Assembly (NCBI RefSeq): GCF_002843175.1
Contig: NZ_PJEO01000049.1
Location: 1 to 64,000 of the forward strand
Reading direction: 5' to 3'
Length of the DNA stretch: 64,000 nt
Source: Confluentibacter flavum
GTDB lineage: Bacteria; Bacteroidota; Bacteroidia; Flavobacteriales; Flavobacteriaceae
The notes under the pieces were generated by a model. The model was not told where the DNA came from, ran no database searches, and saw only the letters and a list, made by a program, of their open reading frames with translations. The position numbers and the translations under genes are program-made. Of this stretch, positions 56,008-64,000 are shown piece by piece; the first letter of the stretch is position 1, and every line of letters begins with the position of its first letter.

Positions 56008-59000
56008 ATGAGAAAACTGATTGCTTACTTTATTAGATACCATGTTGCCGTAAACATTTTTGTATTGGCCTTTTTTGCATTTGGAATTATAGGTCTAATG
56101 TCACTTAAATCATCGTTTTTCCCACTTACCGAGTCTAAAATTATTAATATAAGTGTTACGTATCCTGGTGCTTCCCCTCAAGAAATTGAGGAAGGAGTGG
56201 TACTAAAAATTGAAGATAATCTAAAGGGGTTGAGAGGTATAGATCGTGTTACATCTGTTTCAAGAGAAAATAGTGGTACTATCACTGTAGAAATTGAAAA
56301 AGGGGAGAACATCGATTTTATGCTCTTGGAAGTTAAAAATGCGGTGGATAGAGTCCCATCGTTTCCAACAGGTATGGAACCATTGATTGTTGCCAAGCGA
56401 GAAGAGGTAAGAGAAACTATTTCATTTTCCATAAGTGGAGAAAATATTCCGTTAGCAACATTAAAACAATTAGCCAGACAGGTTGAAAATGATTTACGGA
56501 CCATTGACGGTATTTCACAAGTTGAGGTTAGAGGGTATCCAGATGAAGAAATAGAAATTGCTCTTAATGAAGCCAACCTTTTGGCTTACGACATAACCTT
56601 TGATGAAGTTGCACAAGCCATAGGCACTTCAAATATATTGGTGACTGGTGGAAATATTAAAACCGATGCTGAAGAATATTTAATTAGAGCCAATAACCGT
56701 TCCTATTATGGAGATGAGCTATCAAATGTTGTTGTAAAGGCAACGCCTGAAGGAAAAACGGTTCGTTTAAAAGATGTAGCGATCATTCGAGATCGTTTCT
56801 CTGAAACGCCCAATGTTAATTACTTTAATGGCCAATTATCTGTTAATATAGTCGTTACTAGTACTAATAATGAAGATCTTATTTCTTCAGCCGAAAAGGT
56901 TAAGGAATATATTAAAGATTATAATGAAAAATATAGTAATGTACAGTTAAATGTTGTTGATGACCGATCGGTAATTTTGAACCAACGTACCCAGCTACTT
57001 TTTGAAAATGCATTGATGGGAGTCTGCTTGGTTTTGTTTTTTTTATCATTGTTTTTAAATACACGGGTAGCTTTTTGGGTTGCTTTGGGTCTTCCAATTT
57101 CCTTTTTGGGAATGTTTATTTTTGCTGGACAGTTTGATGTTACCATTAATGTATTGTCATTATTTGGGATGATTATTGTGATTGGTATTTTGGTTGACGA
57201 TGGTATTGTAATTGCCGAAAATATATACCAGCATTATGAAAAAGGCAAAACCCCCATAGAGGCAGCGATAGATGGTACTATGGAGGTTATTCCGCCAGTT
57301 GTGTCCGCCATCATTACAACACTTTTAGCGTTTTCACTATTTTTATTTTTAGATAGCCGTATAGGGGAATTCTTTGGTGAAGTTGCTATTATAGTTATTT
57401 TAACACTTACCGTATCATTAATAGAAGCTTTAATTATTTTACCAGCCCATTTAGCGCATTCAAAAGCATTGCGACCTCAGGTGGTTGAAGAAAACCCTTC
57501 AAAAATAAAACTATTTTTCGCAAAAATGCGTGTTATAAACAAGGCAGGTGATCGTTTCATGATCATTTTAAGAGACAAAATTTATAGCCCTATTTTAAAT
57601 AAAGTATTACAATTTAAAATGCTTTCTTTTGGTTTTTTCATTGCACTTCTTATACTAACCCTAGGTTTGGTGGGAGGTGGTGTTATAGGCGTTACGTTAT
57701 TTCCATCAATTGCCAGTGATAGAATTTCTGTGGAATTAAATATGCCAAACGGTACCAACGAAAAAGTAACGGATTCCATTATATCCATGATTGAAGAGAA
57801 GGCATTTATTGTTAATCAGGAATTTACGGAAAAATACCTTGCAGGAACTGGTAAAGAACTTTTTGAAAACACCATTATCCAATTAACGGGCAGTTCCAGT
57901 GCTGAATTGGAAATTAATATGCTGCCAGGGGAAGAACGGCCCGATGCTATAAATTCAGCATTGGTTGCAAATCGTTTGAGAGAATTGGTAGGACCAGTAA
58001 CTGGAACAGAGCGTTTAATTTTTGGTTCTGGAGGTAATTTTGGTGGAAGTCCGGTATCGGTTTCCCTGTTGGGGAATAATATTGATGAACTCAAGGCCGC
58101 TAAGATTGAGTTGAAGTCCGTTTTAGAAACGAATGTGTTGTTAAAAGATGTTGAAGATAATGACCCTGCTGGAATAAAGGAGATTAGGTTAGAGCTTAAA
58201 GAAAGTGCTTATTTACTCGGATTGGATTTAAGATCGGTCATGAATCAAGTAAGAGCAGGTTTTTTTGGTGCCCAAGCACAAAGGTTCCAAAGAGGACAAG
58301 ACGAAATTAGGGTTTGGGTGCGTTATGACAGGAGCAATAGAGAATCCATAAACGATTTAGATGAGATGCGCATTGTAACGCCATCGGGAGATCGTGTGAA
58401 CTTAAAGGATATTGCTAGTTACTCAATTGAAAGAGGAGATGTAGCTATAAACCATTTGTCAGGGCAAAGGGAAATTCAAGTTTCAGCCGATTTAAAAGAT
58501 CCTAATTCTAGTGCCACTGATATTTTAACAGATATAAAAACGAATATGATTCCCGATATCCAATCTAGATATCCTACCATATCAGCATCTTTTGAAGGAC
58601 AAAATAGAGAAAAGGATAAATTGCTAAATTCCTTAAGCAATGCCGGAATACCTATTTTATTACTGATTTACATTACCATAGCTTTTACATTTAGAAGTTA
58701 TAGCCAACCCCTTTTATTGCTAATTTTAGTTCCATTTAGCTTAACGGCTGTGGCCTGGGGACACTGGTTATTTGGGTTTTCAATAAATATTTTGTCATTA
58801 TTGGGAATTATAGCTTTGGTGGGTATTATGGTAAACGATGGCTTGGTTTTAATAGGTAAGTTCAACTCAAATCTTAAAGAGGGGATGACTTTTGATACAG
58901 CGCTTTTAGATGCGGGTAAATCGCGTTTTAGAGCGATATTCTTAACATCCCTAACAACCATTGCTGGATTGGCACCATTACTATTGGAAAAAAGTAGACA

Positions 59001-59205
59001 AGCACAATTTTTAAAACCTATGGCTATTTCCATTTCATTTGGTATTGCTTATGCAACCATTTTAACATTGCTTGTTTTGCCTTTGTTTTTGTCTTTCAGT
59101 AACAATATTAAGAAAAATGCTAAGTGGTTAGCTACCGGTAAAGAGGTTACAAAAGAAGAAGTTGAACGTGCTATAAAAGAACAACATGAAGAGAATGAAT
59201 ATTAA
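56008..59205 (+). CDS. RND family efflux transporter (HAE1-like inner-membrane pump)
   Basis: A 1065-residue proton-driven pump with 12 transmembrane helices in two homologous halves and two large periplasmic loops. The porter motif SVTYPGASPQEIEEGV, the TM4 pair of Asp in GILVDDGIVIAENIY and the repeat GIMVNDGLVLIGKFN in the second half are visible. The spectrum of substrates cannot be told. It sits 15 bases after the adaptor gene and overlaps the outer-membrane channel gene by 20 bases, forming a typical tripartite efflux operon. No local repressor gene was found. Confidence 0.94.
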   Translation: MRKLIAYFIRYHVAVNIFVLAFFAFGIIGLMSLKSSFFPLTESKIINISVTYPGASPQEIEEGVVLKIEDNLKGLRGIDRVTSVSRENSGTITVEIEKGENIDFMLLEVKNAVDRVPSFPTGMEPLIVAKREEVRETISFSISGENIPLATLKQLARQVENDLRTIDGISQVEVRGYPDEEIEIALNEANLLAYDITFDEVAQAIGTSNILVTGGNIKTDAEEYLIRANNRSYYGDELSNVVVKATPEGKTVRLKDVAIIRDRFSETPNVNYFNGQLSVNIVVTSTNNEDLISSAEKVKEYIKDYNEKYSNVQLNVVDDRSVILNQRTQLLFENALMGVCLVLFFLSLFLNTRVAFWVALGLPISFLGMFIFAGQFDVTINVLSLFGMIIVIGILVDDGIVIAENIYQHYEKGKTPIEAAIDGTMEVIPPVVSAIITTLLAFSLFLFLDSRIGEFFGEVAIIVILTLTVSLIEALIILPAHLAHSKALRPQVVEENPSKIKLFFAKMRVINKAGDRFMIILRDKIYSPILNKVLQFKMLSFGFFIALLILTLGLVGGGVIGVTLFPSIASDRISVELNMPNGTNEKVTDSIISMIEEKAFIVNQEFTEKYLAGTGKELFENTIIQLTGSSSAELEINMLPGEERPDAINSALVANRLRELVGPVTGTERLIFGSGGNFGGSPVSVSLLGNNIDELKAAKIELKSVLETNVLLKDVEDNDPAGIKEIRLELKESAYLLGLDLRSVMNQVRAGFFGAQAQRFQRGQDEIRVWVRYDRSNRESINDLDEMRIVTPSGDRVNLKDIASYSIERGDVAINHLSGQREIQVSADLKDPNSSATDILTDIKTNMIPDIQSRYPTISASFEGQNREKDKLLNSLSNAGIPILLLIYITIAFTFRSYSQPLLLLILVPFSLTAVAWGHWLFGFSINILSLLGIIALVGIMVNDGLVLIGKFNSNLKEGMTFDTALLDAGKSRFRAIFLTSLTTIAGLAPLLLEKSRQAQFLKPMAISISFGIAYATILTLLVLPLFLSFSNNIKKNAKWLATGKEVTKEEVERAIKEQHEENEY

Positions 59206-60517
59206 ATTTTTCTATTTAAATATATTGATTCTAGGAATATGTATGTCGCATTCTGCTCAGCAACGATTAATAACGCCTAGTGAAGCCGTTTCATTGGCTT
59301 TAGATAACAATTACGGTATTAAAATCGCTAATAATTCAGTAGAAATAGCTGAGAATAATACAAGTATTTTAAATTCAGGATATTTACCCACATTAATTGG
59401 AAATGCAGGTACAGCTTTTAATATAGATAATACCGAAGCAGAGTTTTCAAATGGAAATACAACGGTATTAAGAGGCGCCGAAAGTTCAAGATACAACGCA
59501 TCGCTAAACTTGAACTACACGTTGTTTGATGGCATGGGAAGGACTTATAACTATAAACAACTAAAGGAAAGGCACAACCTGTCTGAATTAGAAGCACGTG
59601 AAACTATTGAGAATACGATATTGCAGTTATTTACAGTTTACTATAATGTAGCACAATTGTTTGAAAATACGTTGGCAATCCAGCAAACACTTGATATTTC
59701 AAAAGACAGGGTAGTACGTGCTAATTATCAGTTTGATTACGGACAAAGCACTAAATTGGAGGTGCTTAATGCTGAGGTTGATATTAATAACGATAGTATT
59801 AATCTAATAAATTCTAAGCAACAACTAAAGAATTTCAAAAGAGATTTAAATGTGGTTACAGGCCATACACTACCTGATGATTTTGATGTAAAAACAGACA
59901 TTGATTTTGTTTTACAACTCAATAAAGAAGATTTGTTTCAAAAAATGTTGGTTAATAATGCAGTGTTATTGCAAGTGGATAAAAATATATCTATTAGTGA
60001 ATATGATGTGAAATTTGGCAAATCAGCTTATTTACCAACTATAGGGCTAACAGGAACTTATGGTTGGAACGAAAATAATAATAACGCAGCAGCCTTCGTT
60101 GCTGTATCAACAAGTACCGGTTTATCTGGAGGCTTAAATTTAACATGGAATTTGTTTGATGGTGGCGGTACCATTACAAGAGTAAAGAATGCTAAGATAA
60201 ATTTAGAAACACAAAAATTGCAGAAAGAGCAATTAGTGATTGATATAACCCGTAATTTTAATAATGCTTGGGATGATTATCAAAACAAACTTGAAATTTA
60301 TAGGATTCAAGAAAACAATATAATTACTGCCCAAAATAATTTTGATAGGACCGAAGAAAAATTTAAAATAGGACAAGTAAATTCAATTGAATTCAGGCAA
60401 GCACAATTAAATTTGCTCAATGCTGAATTAAGTAGAAATCAGGCTAAATATTTAGCAAAATTAGCAGAGCTTCAAATACTTCAAATAAGTGGTGAGATTT
60501 TAAATATTGATTTTTAA
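59186..60517 (+). CDS. TolC-family outer-membrane efflux protein
   Basis: A 443-residue outer-membrane channel with signal peptide (FFYLNILILGICMSHSAQ), followed by two OEP repeats: LITPSEAVSLALDNNYGIKIANN in the first and the second starting near VLLQVDKNISISEYDVKFGKSAYLPTIGLTGTYGW, each with long coiled-coil helices (ETQKLQKEQLVIDITRNFNNAWDDYQNKLE). It forms the outer-membrane duct of the preceding pump. Its first 20 bases overlap the pump gene, so translation is coupled. Confidence 0.9.
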   Translation: MKRMNIKFFYLNILILGICMSHSAQQRLITPSEAVSLALDNNYGIKIANNSVEIAENNTSILNSGYLPTLIGNAGTAFNIDNTEAEFSNGNTTVLRGAESSRYNASLNLNYTLFDGMGRTYNYKQLKERHNLSELEARETIENTILQLFTVYYNVAQLFENTLAIQQTLDISKDRVVRANYQFDYGQSTKLEVLNAEVDINNDSINLINSKQQLKNFKRDLNVVTGHTLPDDFDVKTDIDFVLQLNKEDLFQKMLVNNAVLLQVDKNISISEYDVKFGKSAYLPTIGLTGTYGWNENNNNAAAFVAVSTSTGLSGGLNLTWNLFDGGGTITRVKNAKINLETQKLQKEQLVIDITRNFNNAWDDYQNKLEIYRIQENNIITAQNNFDRTEEKFKIGQVNSIEFRQAQLNLLNAELSRNQAKYLAKLAELQILQISGEILNIDF

Positions 60518-60738
60518 TTAAAAAACATATCAATAATTTATAATTTATTTTCTTTTTTCTGAAGATTGTAATTTCAATAACGTCCATGAGTTTTTCAAGT
60601 ATTTATGTTTTTCATCGGAAATTAAGCGGCTCATCGAATGTGAAATGTTAAAAAAACAAGCATTTCATCGAATAAAATAGTTTTTCATCTGCTTCTGGAC
60701 TACTTTCGTGAGAGAATTAATCCCAAATTTATTCAGAC

Positions 60739-61569
60739 ATGAAAACTATAAAACTACTCTTAATCTGCTTTTTTGTTACAGCATATTCTTTTGCAGATAT
60801 TTCCTCAACTGAAAAGGATGCCTTAATAGCACTTTACAATGCTACAAATGGTAGTAATTGGAATGCTACATGGGACTTAAGTAAGTCTGTAGATACTTGG
60901 TATGGAATCAAAATAGAAAATGATAAAATTGTTGAGATTAATTTACCTTTTAATAATCTTGAAGGTCAGTTACCCCAAGAGATAGGTAGTTTAGTATCAT
61001 TAAGAATTTTAAATTTCGGATTTAATAAAATAAGCGGCACGATACCAACTTCAATTAAAAACTTAACAGAATTAACATCTTTAGAGCTTTTCATGAACAG
61101 GTTAGAAGGAACGATTCCTTCGGAATTAGGTGAGCTAAAAAAATTAGAATCATTAAAATTATACAGCAATAACTTAACAGGAACGATTCCAACAGAATTA
61201 ATGGGATTAACCAATTTAAAAGAACTTTTATTAGGAAGTAATTTTTTAACAGGCACCATTCCAAACGAAATCTATCAATTGAGTAAGTTAGAAAAGTTAA
61301 GTTTGATGGATAATAAATTGGAAGGTCAAATACCCGTAGAAATAGCACAGTTAGGTCAATTAGAAGAATTGGTCTTGTCAAGCAACAAATTAACTGGCGA
61401 TTTACCTATGGAATTTATAAACTTAAAAAATTTGAATACACTAATGGTAAGCGATAATAATTTAAATCAAGAGTATATTAGTGTTTCAGGAAACAATCCT
61501 CCAGGTATTATGTTGTTGCCATTGCAAAATCAGAGTGCAACAGCTATCATGGATATTGAAAAAGAATAG
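60739..61569 (+). CDS. Secreted leucine-rich repeat protein
   Basis: A 276-residue secreted protein with a signal peptide (LLLICFFVTAYSFA), an N-terminal cap of plant-LRR type (EKDALIALYNATNGSNWNATWDLSKSVDTWYGI) and about seven leucine-rich repeats of 24 residues (NLEGQLPQEIGSLVSLRIL, NLTGTIPTELMGLTNLKEL and so on, consensus LxGxIPxEL). Such proteins may bind host or algal polymers; the ligand is unknown. No sortase or type IX C-terminal domain is obvious. Upstream lies TACTTTCG, one base off the -7 consensus; a terminator follows. Confidence 0.85.
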   Translation: MKTIKLLLICFFVTAYSFADISSTEKDALIALYNATNGSNWNATWDLSKSVDTWYGIKIENDKIVEINLPFNNLEGQLPQEIGSLVSLRILNFGFNKISGTIPTSIKNLTELTSLELFMNRLEGTIPSELGELKKLESLKLYSNNLTGTIPTELMGLTNLKELLLGSNFLTGTIPNEIYQLSKLEKLSLMDNKLEGQIPVEIAQLGQLEELVLSSNKLTGDLPMEFINLKNLNTLMVSDNNLNQEYISVSGNNPPGIMLLPLQNQSATAIMDIEKE

Positions 61570-61594
61570 TTTTAGTTAGAATTTCTTAAATCTT

Positions 61595-61632
61595 AAAGAG
61601 GCTGTATTTAAATACAGCCTCTTTTTTTTTTA
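61595..61632 (+). terminator. Terminator after the LRR gene
   Basis: AAAGAGGCTGTATTT pairs perfectly with its complement AAATACAGCCTCTTT, giving a 15-bp stem followed by T8. Confidence 0.92.
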
Positions 61633-61642
61633 ACTTTATGGG

Positions 61643-61825
61643 ATGGTTGAACATTATTTTAATTGTCCGTATTGTTGGGAACCCATTTCTATGCTATTGG
61701 ATTCTTCTGTTTCTAAACAAACATATATAGAGGATTGTGAGGTTTGCTGTAACCCAATCCAGGTTTCAGTTGCATTTTTAAATATGGAGCTTATAGATTT
61801 TCAATCGAATAGTATTGAACAATAA
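61643..61825 (+). CDS. CPXCG-motif cysteine-rich small protein
   Basis: A 60-residue protein with FNCPYCWEPISMLLD at the N-terminus and EDCEVCCNPIQV further on, i.e. the CPxC...CxxCC metal-binding pattern of the small CPXCG family (probably zinc). The function is unknown. It lies 11 bases after the LRR terminator and upstream of the tRNA gene. Confidence 0.8.
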   Translation: MVEHYFNCPYCWEPISMLLDSSVSKQTYIEDCEVCCNPIQVSVAFLNMELIDFQSNSIEQ

Positions 61826-61946
61826 TATTTTTAAATATAATCGTTGTTAAAATTAAAAAGGATTGTATATTTGCATTCCGAAACGGTTTTGTCGGCATTA
61901 TGAACCGAAAGTTTAAAGCTAAGTAAGCTGTTTTAGGAATTAATAT

Positions 61947-62019
<73 letters not shown>

Positions 62020-62043
62020 CAAAGTATAAAGTTTTTAAAACAG

Positions 62044-62071
62044 CGGTTTAGTTTTCCTAAACCGTTTTTTT
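62044..62071 (+). terminator. Terminator between tRNA-fMet and integrase
   Basis: CGGTTTAG-TTTTC-CTAAACCG is a perfect 8-bp hairpin followed by T7; the run ends at the base before the integrase ATG. It should end the tRNA transcript and insulate the integrase from it. Confidence 0.85.
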
Positions 62072-63391
62072 ATGTCCAGTTTAAAGGAATTAATTATCTT
62101 AGATGCACAAAATGAATACGAAAGTGCATACGATTTGTCAGTAAACAGAAACTTTTCAACCCCCAAAATCTACTCAGCCAACGATGATTTAAAAAAGCGC
62201 TGGTATATTTATTTTTCCTTCCGAGACCCAAAGTTAGGTAAGATGAAACGGGTAACTCCATTTTATGGTAATGCCAATAAGTACAAAACAAAGGAAGAAA
62301 GATTGTCCGTTTTAGTTACTTATAGAAAAGTATTATTAAAGCTCTTAAAACAGGGGTATAATCCATTTGTGGACAATACGGAACTATATCTCCAAATACG
62401 TTGTAAAGCTTTAATTAAAGAAGATCAAAATTCTAAAAAAGATTCAAGTAACAGTTTAACAGCTGTTGTTGAAAAACCAATAATGAATTTGAAGGAAGCG
62501 TTCGATTTTGGATTGAAGCAAAAAGAGAAGCTTGTAAATTCAACTACAAAAAGAGGCTATGATAACCATGTTAAGAATTTTTTAGAATGGCTTAATGACA
62601 ATCACCCAGAGGTTAAAACCATAGATACATTAAACAAGCAAATAGTCTCTGGATTTTTAAATGACGTTTTAGACAAAACCAGTGCTAGAAATAGAAATAA
62701 TTATCGAACAGATTTAAGTAGTATTATGCAGGTGTTGGAAGACAATGATATTATAGCATCAAACTTCATTAAGAAAATACCTGTATTAAAATCGATACCC
62801 GAAAGAAATAAAACCTATACAAACAAAACTCAGGAAGAAATATTTGAATGTTTAGAAAAGAAGGATCCGATACTCTTGCTTTATATCAAATTTATCTCCT
62901 ATAACTTTCTACGCCCCATCGAGGTGTCTAGACTGACCATAGGCGATATAAATATAAAAGAGAGAACCATTCAGTTTAAAGCAAAAAATAGCCCATTAAA
63001 AACTAAGATAATACCAGAAATATTGTGGGATGATTTACCAGATTTATCTAAGTTAAGTAAAGATTTGGTCTTGTTCACGCCCGACCAAATTGGTGGTATT
63101 TGGGAAACTGAAACAGGTAATAGAAGAGACTACTTTTCAAAGCGTTTCAAAAAGGTAGTAAAAGATCCTTTTGGGTTGAGCAAAGATTATGGATTATACA
63201 GTTTCAGGCATACCTATATTACCAAGTTGTATAGAGCACTGATGATAAATTCATCCCCTTTTGAGGCAAAAAGTAAGCTTTTGCTTATAACAGGGCATAC
63301 CTCTATGACAGCACTTGAAAAATACCTGCGAGATATAGATGCTGAATTACCGGCAGATTATTCAGAAATGTTAAAGAACACACATGAGTAA
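62072..63391 (+). CDS. Tyrosine recombinase / integrase
   Basis: A 439-residue site-specific recombinase of the Bacteroidota mobile-element type. The first 110 residues are an arm-binding-like region (RWYIYFSFRDPKLGKMKRVTPFYG), residues about 140-240 a SAM-like core-binding domain (TKRGYDNHVKNFLEWL), and the rest the catalytic domain: Arg in NFLRPIEVSRL, the box YSFRHTYITKLY (Tyr where many integrases have the first His), ITGHTSM and the nucleophile Tyr in ALEKYLRDID. It begins directly at the tRNA terminator and overlaps the next gene by eight bases. Its role is integration and excision of the element at tRNA-fMet. Confidence 0.9.
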   Translation: MSSLKELIILDAQNEYESAYDLSVNRNFSTPKIYSANDDLKKRWYIYFSFRDPKLGKMKRVTPFYGNANKYKTKEERLSVLVTYRKVLLKLLKQGYNPFVDNTELYLQIRCKALIKEDQNSKKDSSNSLTAVVEKPIMNLKEAFDFGLKQKEKLVNSTTKRGYDNHVKNFLEWLNDNHPEVKTIDTLNKQIVSGFLNDVLDKTSARNRNNYRTDLSSIMQVLEDNDIIASNFIKKIPVLKSIPERNKTYTNKTQEEIFECLEKKDPILLLYIKFISYNFLRPIEVSRLTIGDINIKERTIQFKAKNSPLKTKIIPEILWDDLPDLSKLSKDLVLFTPDQIGGIWETETGNRRDYFSKRFKKVVKDPFGLSKDYGLYSFRHTYITKLYRALMINSSPFEAKSKLLLITGHTSMTALEKYLRDIDAELPADYSEMLKNTHE

Positions 63392-64000
63392 GCCGACTCT
63401 ACATCAATTTTATTTAAGCCTAATTCCTAACCTGGTATCAGAGTTGTTTTTCTTTATACCCAAAAATGAAATTAGGGAGGATATAATTGAGAAACTTGAT
63501 TTTTTAAAAACAAACGATATTTTCAATAAAGTATATGTAATAGATTATTATCAAGGTCCTATCGAATTTAAAAAGGGTAGGGATAATAGACGCCTTCTAT
63601 TAAAGGAAAGTGATCTGGATAAGAATATGTTTCAATTATTGGAAAAGAAAAGCGACGTACCACCCCATGAATTTAACTATGTGTTAGATAAATATTTTGA
63701 ATTGGCAGAATGTTTATTTTATATAACCCATTGGATGGATAACAACATAACTCAAATACTTCAAGTAGATGACACTTCCGCAGGGATATTCTACTTACAG
63801 TATACAAGCTACAAAAAACACTTCGAGATCTTAGTAAAGAACTTATACCCTACCAAAGACATTATACCAAAAGGAAACTTCAATGCCCTAGAATTAATAG
63901 ACACCTATTTTCCAGATATAACAAGTCAGTACAACATTTCCACAGATTACCCCACACTTACACACTCCACTTTAGAAAGGGGGCGGGGGCAGGAGGAAAA
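63384..64000 (+). CDS. Unknown element-borne protein (3' partial)
   Basis: An ATG inside the integrase 3' end opens a frame that stays open for 205 codons to the window edge. It begins MSKPTLHQFYLSLIPNLVSE and continues with a mixed helical sequence (KFYLSLIPN-like start, LDKYFELAECLFYITHW, SYKKHFEILVKNLYPTKDIIP). Charge pattern and lack of signal or membrane segment suggest a cytosolic protein. The last bases turn G-rich (GGGGGCGGGGGCAGGAGG). I do not recognise the family; by position it may control or accompany the integrase. Confidence 0.7.
   Translation, partial: MSKPTLHQFYLSLIPNLVSELFFFIPKNEIREDIIEKLDFLKTNDIFNKVYVIDYYQGPIEFKKGRDNRRLLLKESDLDKNMFQLLEKKSDVPPHEFNYVLDKYFELAECLFYITHWMDNNITQILQVDDTSAGIFYLQYTSYKKHFEILVKNLYPTKDIIPKGNFNALELIDTYFPDITSQYNISTDYPTLTHSTLERGRGQEE

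Larger units (their letters stand above)
62020..64000 (+). mobile_element. Left end of an integrative element at tRNA-fMet
   Basis: A tyrosine recombinase gene begins 53 bases after the tRNA and overlaps a gene of unknown type that runs off the window. Integration into the 3' end of tRNA genes by such recombinases is a general rule, with the tRNA restored by a duplicate core. The other end and direct repeat are outside the window, so size and identity (genomic island, ICE or prophage) cannot be given. Confidence 0.6.

Overview
The window reads as chromosome from a marine-type member of the Flavobacteriaceae (Bacteroidota). The signs are a complete gldKLMN gliding/type IX secretion block, a gldB-gldC pair, the exosortase pair XrtF plus its partner, many short lipoproteins, AT-rich coding sequence, almost no Shine-Dalgarno sequences and TAnnTTTG-type -7 promoter boxes. 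No rRNA operon, CRISPR array, IS transposase or riboswitch was seen.

Layout. 1-4267: two convergent FG-GAP/ASPIC (VCBS) proteins; the first is cut by the window edge and is strikingly GC-rich. 4393-9629: a CtlX-type amidinohydrolase, an orphan TPR histidine kinase and argS. 9896-16477: a large ThuA/glucose-dehydrogenase/PKD/cytochrome c lipoprotein, a one-gene cassette-like element, and a GH43-like secreted enzyme with a small secreted partner. 16721-22302: a dispersed repeat abutting dnaG (TTG start), a LuxR-type regulator lacking the phospho-acceptor Asp, nadE divergent from gldB-gldC, and a lipoprotein peptide deformylase. 22426-29746: the cell-shape cluster purH, mreB, mreC, mreD, mrdA, rodA. 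29899-32340: GAF protein, xrtF and partner, secreted esterase. 32436-33372: a second one-gene cassette-like element carrying a methyltransferase. 33638-40798: groL, groS, secG, a TPR-like protein, lptE, a sigma-54-type activator and miaB. 40951-51276: twin membrane proteins, topA, a degenerate arginase-fold protein and gldKLMN. 51389-61825: FAD oxidoreductase, DUF983, ABC-F, a three-gene RND efflux operon, an LRR protein and a CPXCG protein. 61947-64000: initiator tRNA, immediately followed by a tyrosine recombinase and a truncated unknown gene, i.e. the left end of an integrative element.

The most interesting structure is the pair of elements at 13393-14081 and 32436-33366. Each holds one short ORF starting 20-33 nt inside a boundary and followed directly by a 125-135 bp imperfect inverted repeat. 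In each, the arm before the hairpin is an inverted copy of the sequence at the other end of the unit, and the hairpin closes on GTTAAAC (compatible with GTTRRRY). This is the topology of integron gene cassettes with attC sites, yet no integron integrase is visible. Other points of interest are three families of short palindromic repeats between genes, one of which sets the start of dnaG; a pseudo-arginase in front of the gliding operon; and an initiator-tRNA integration site.

All functional calls come from motif recognition by eye; no similarity search or folding program was run.
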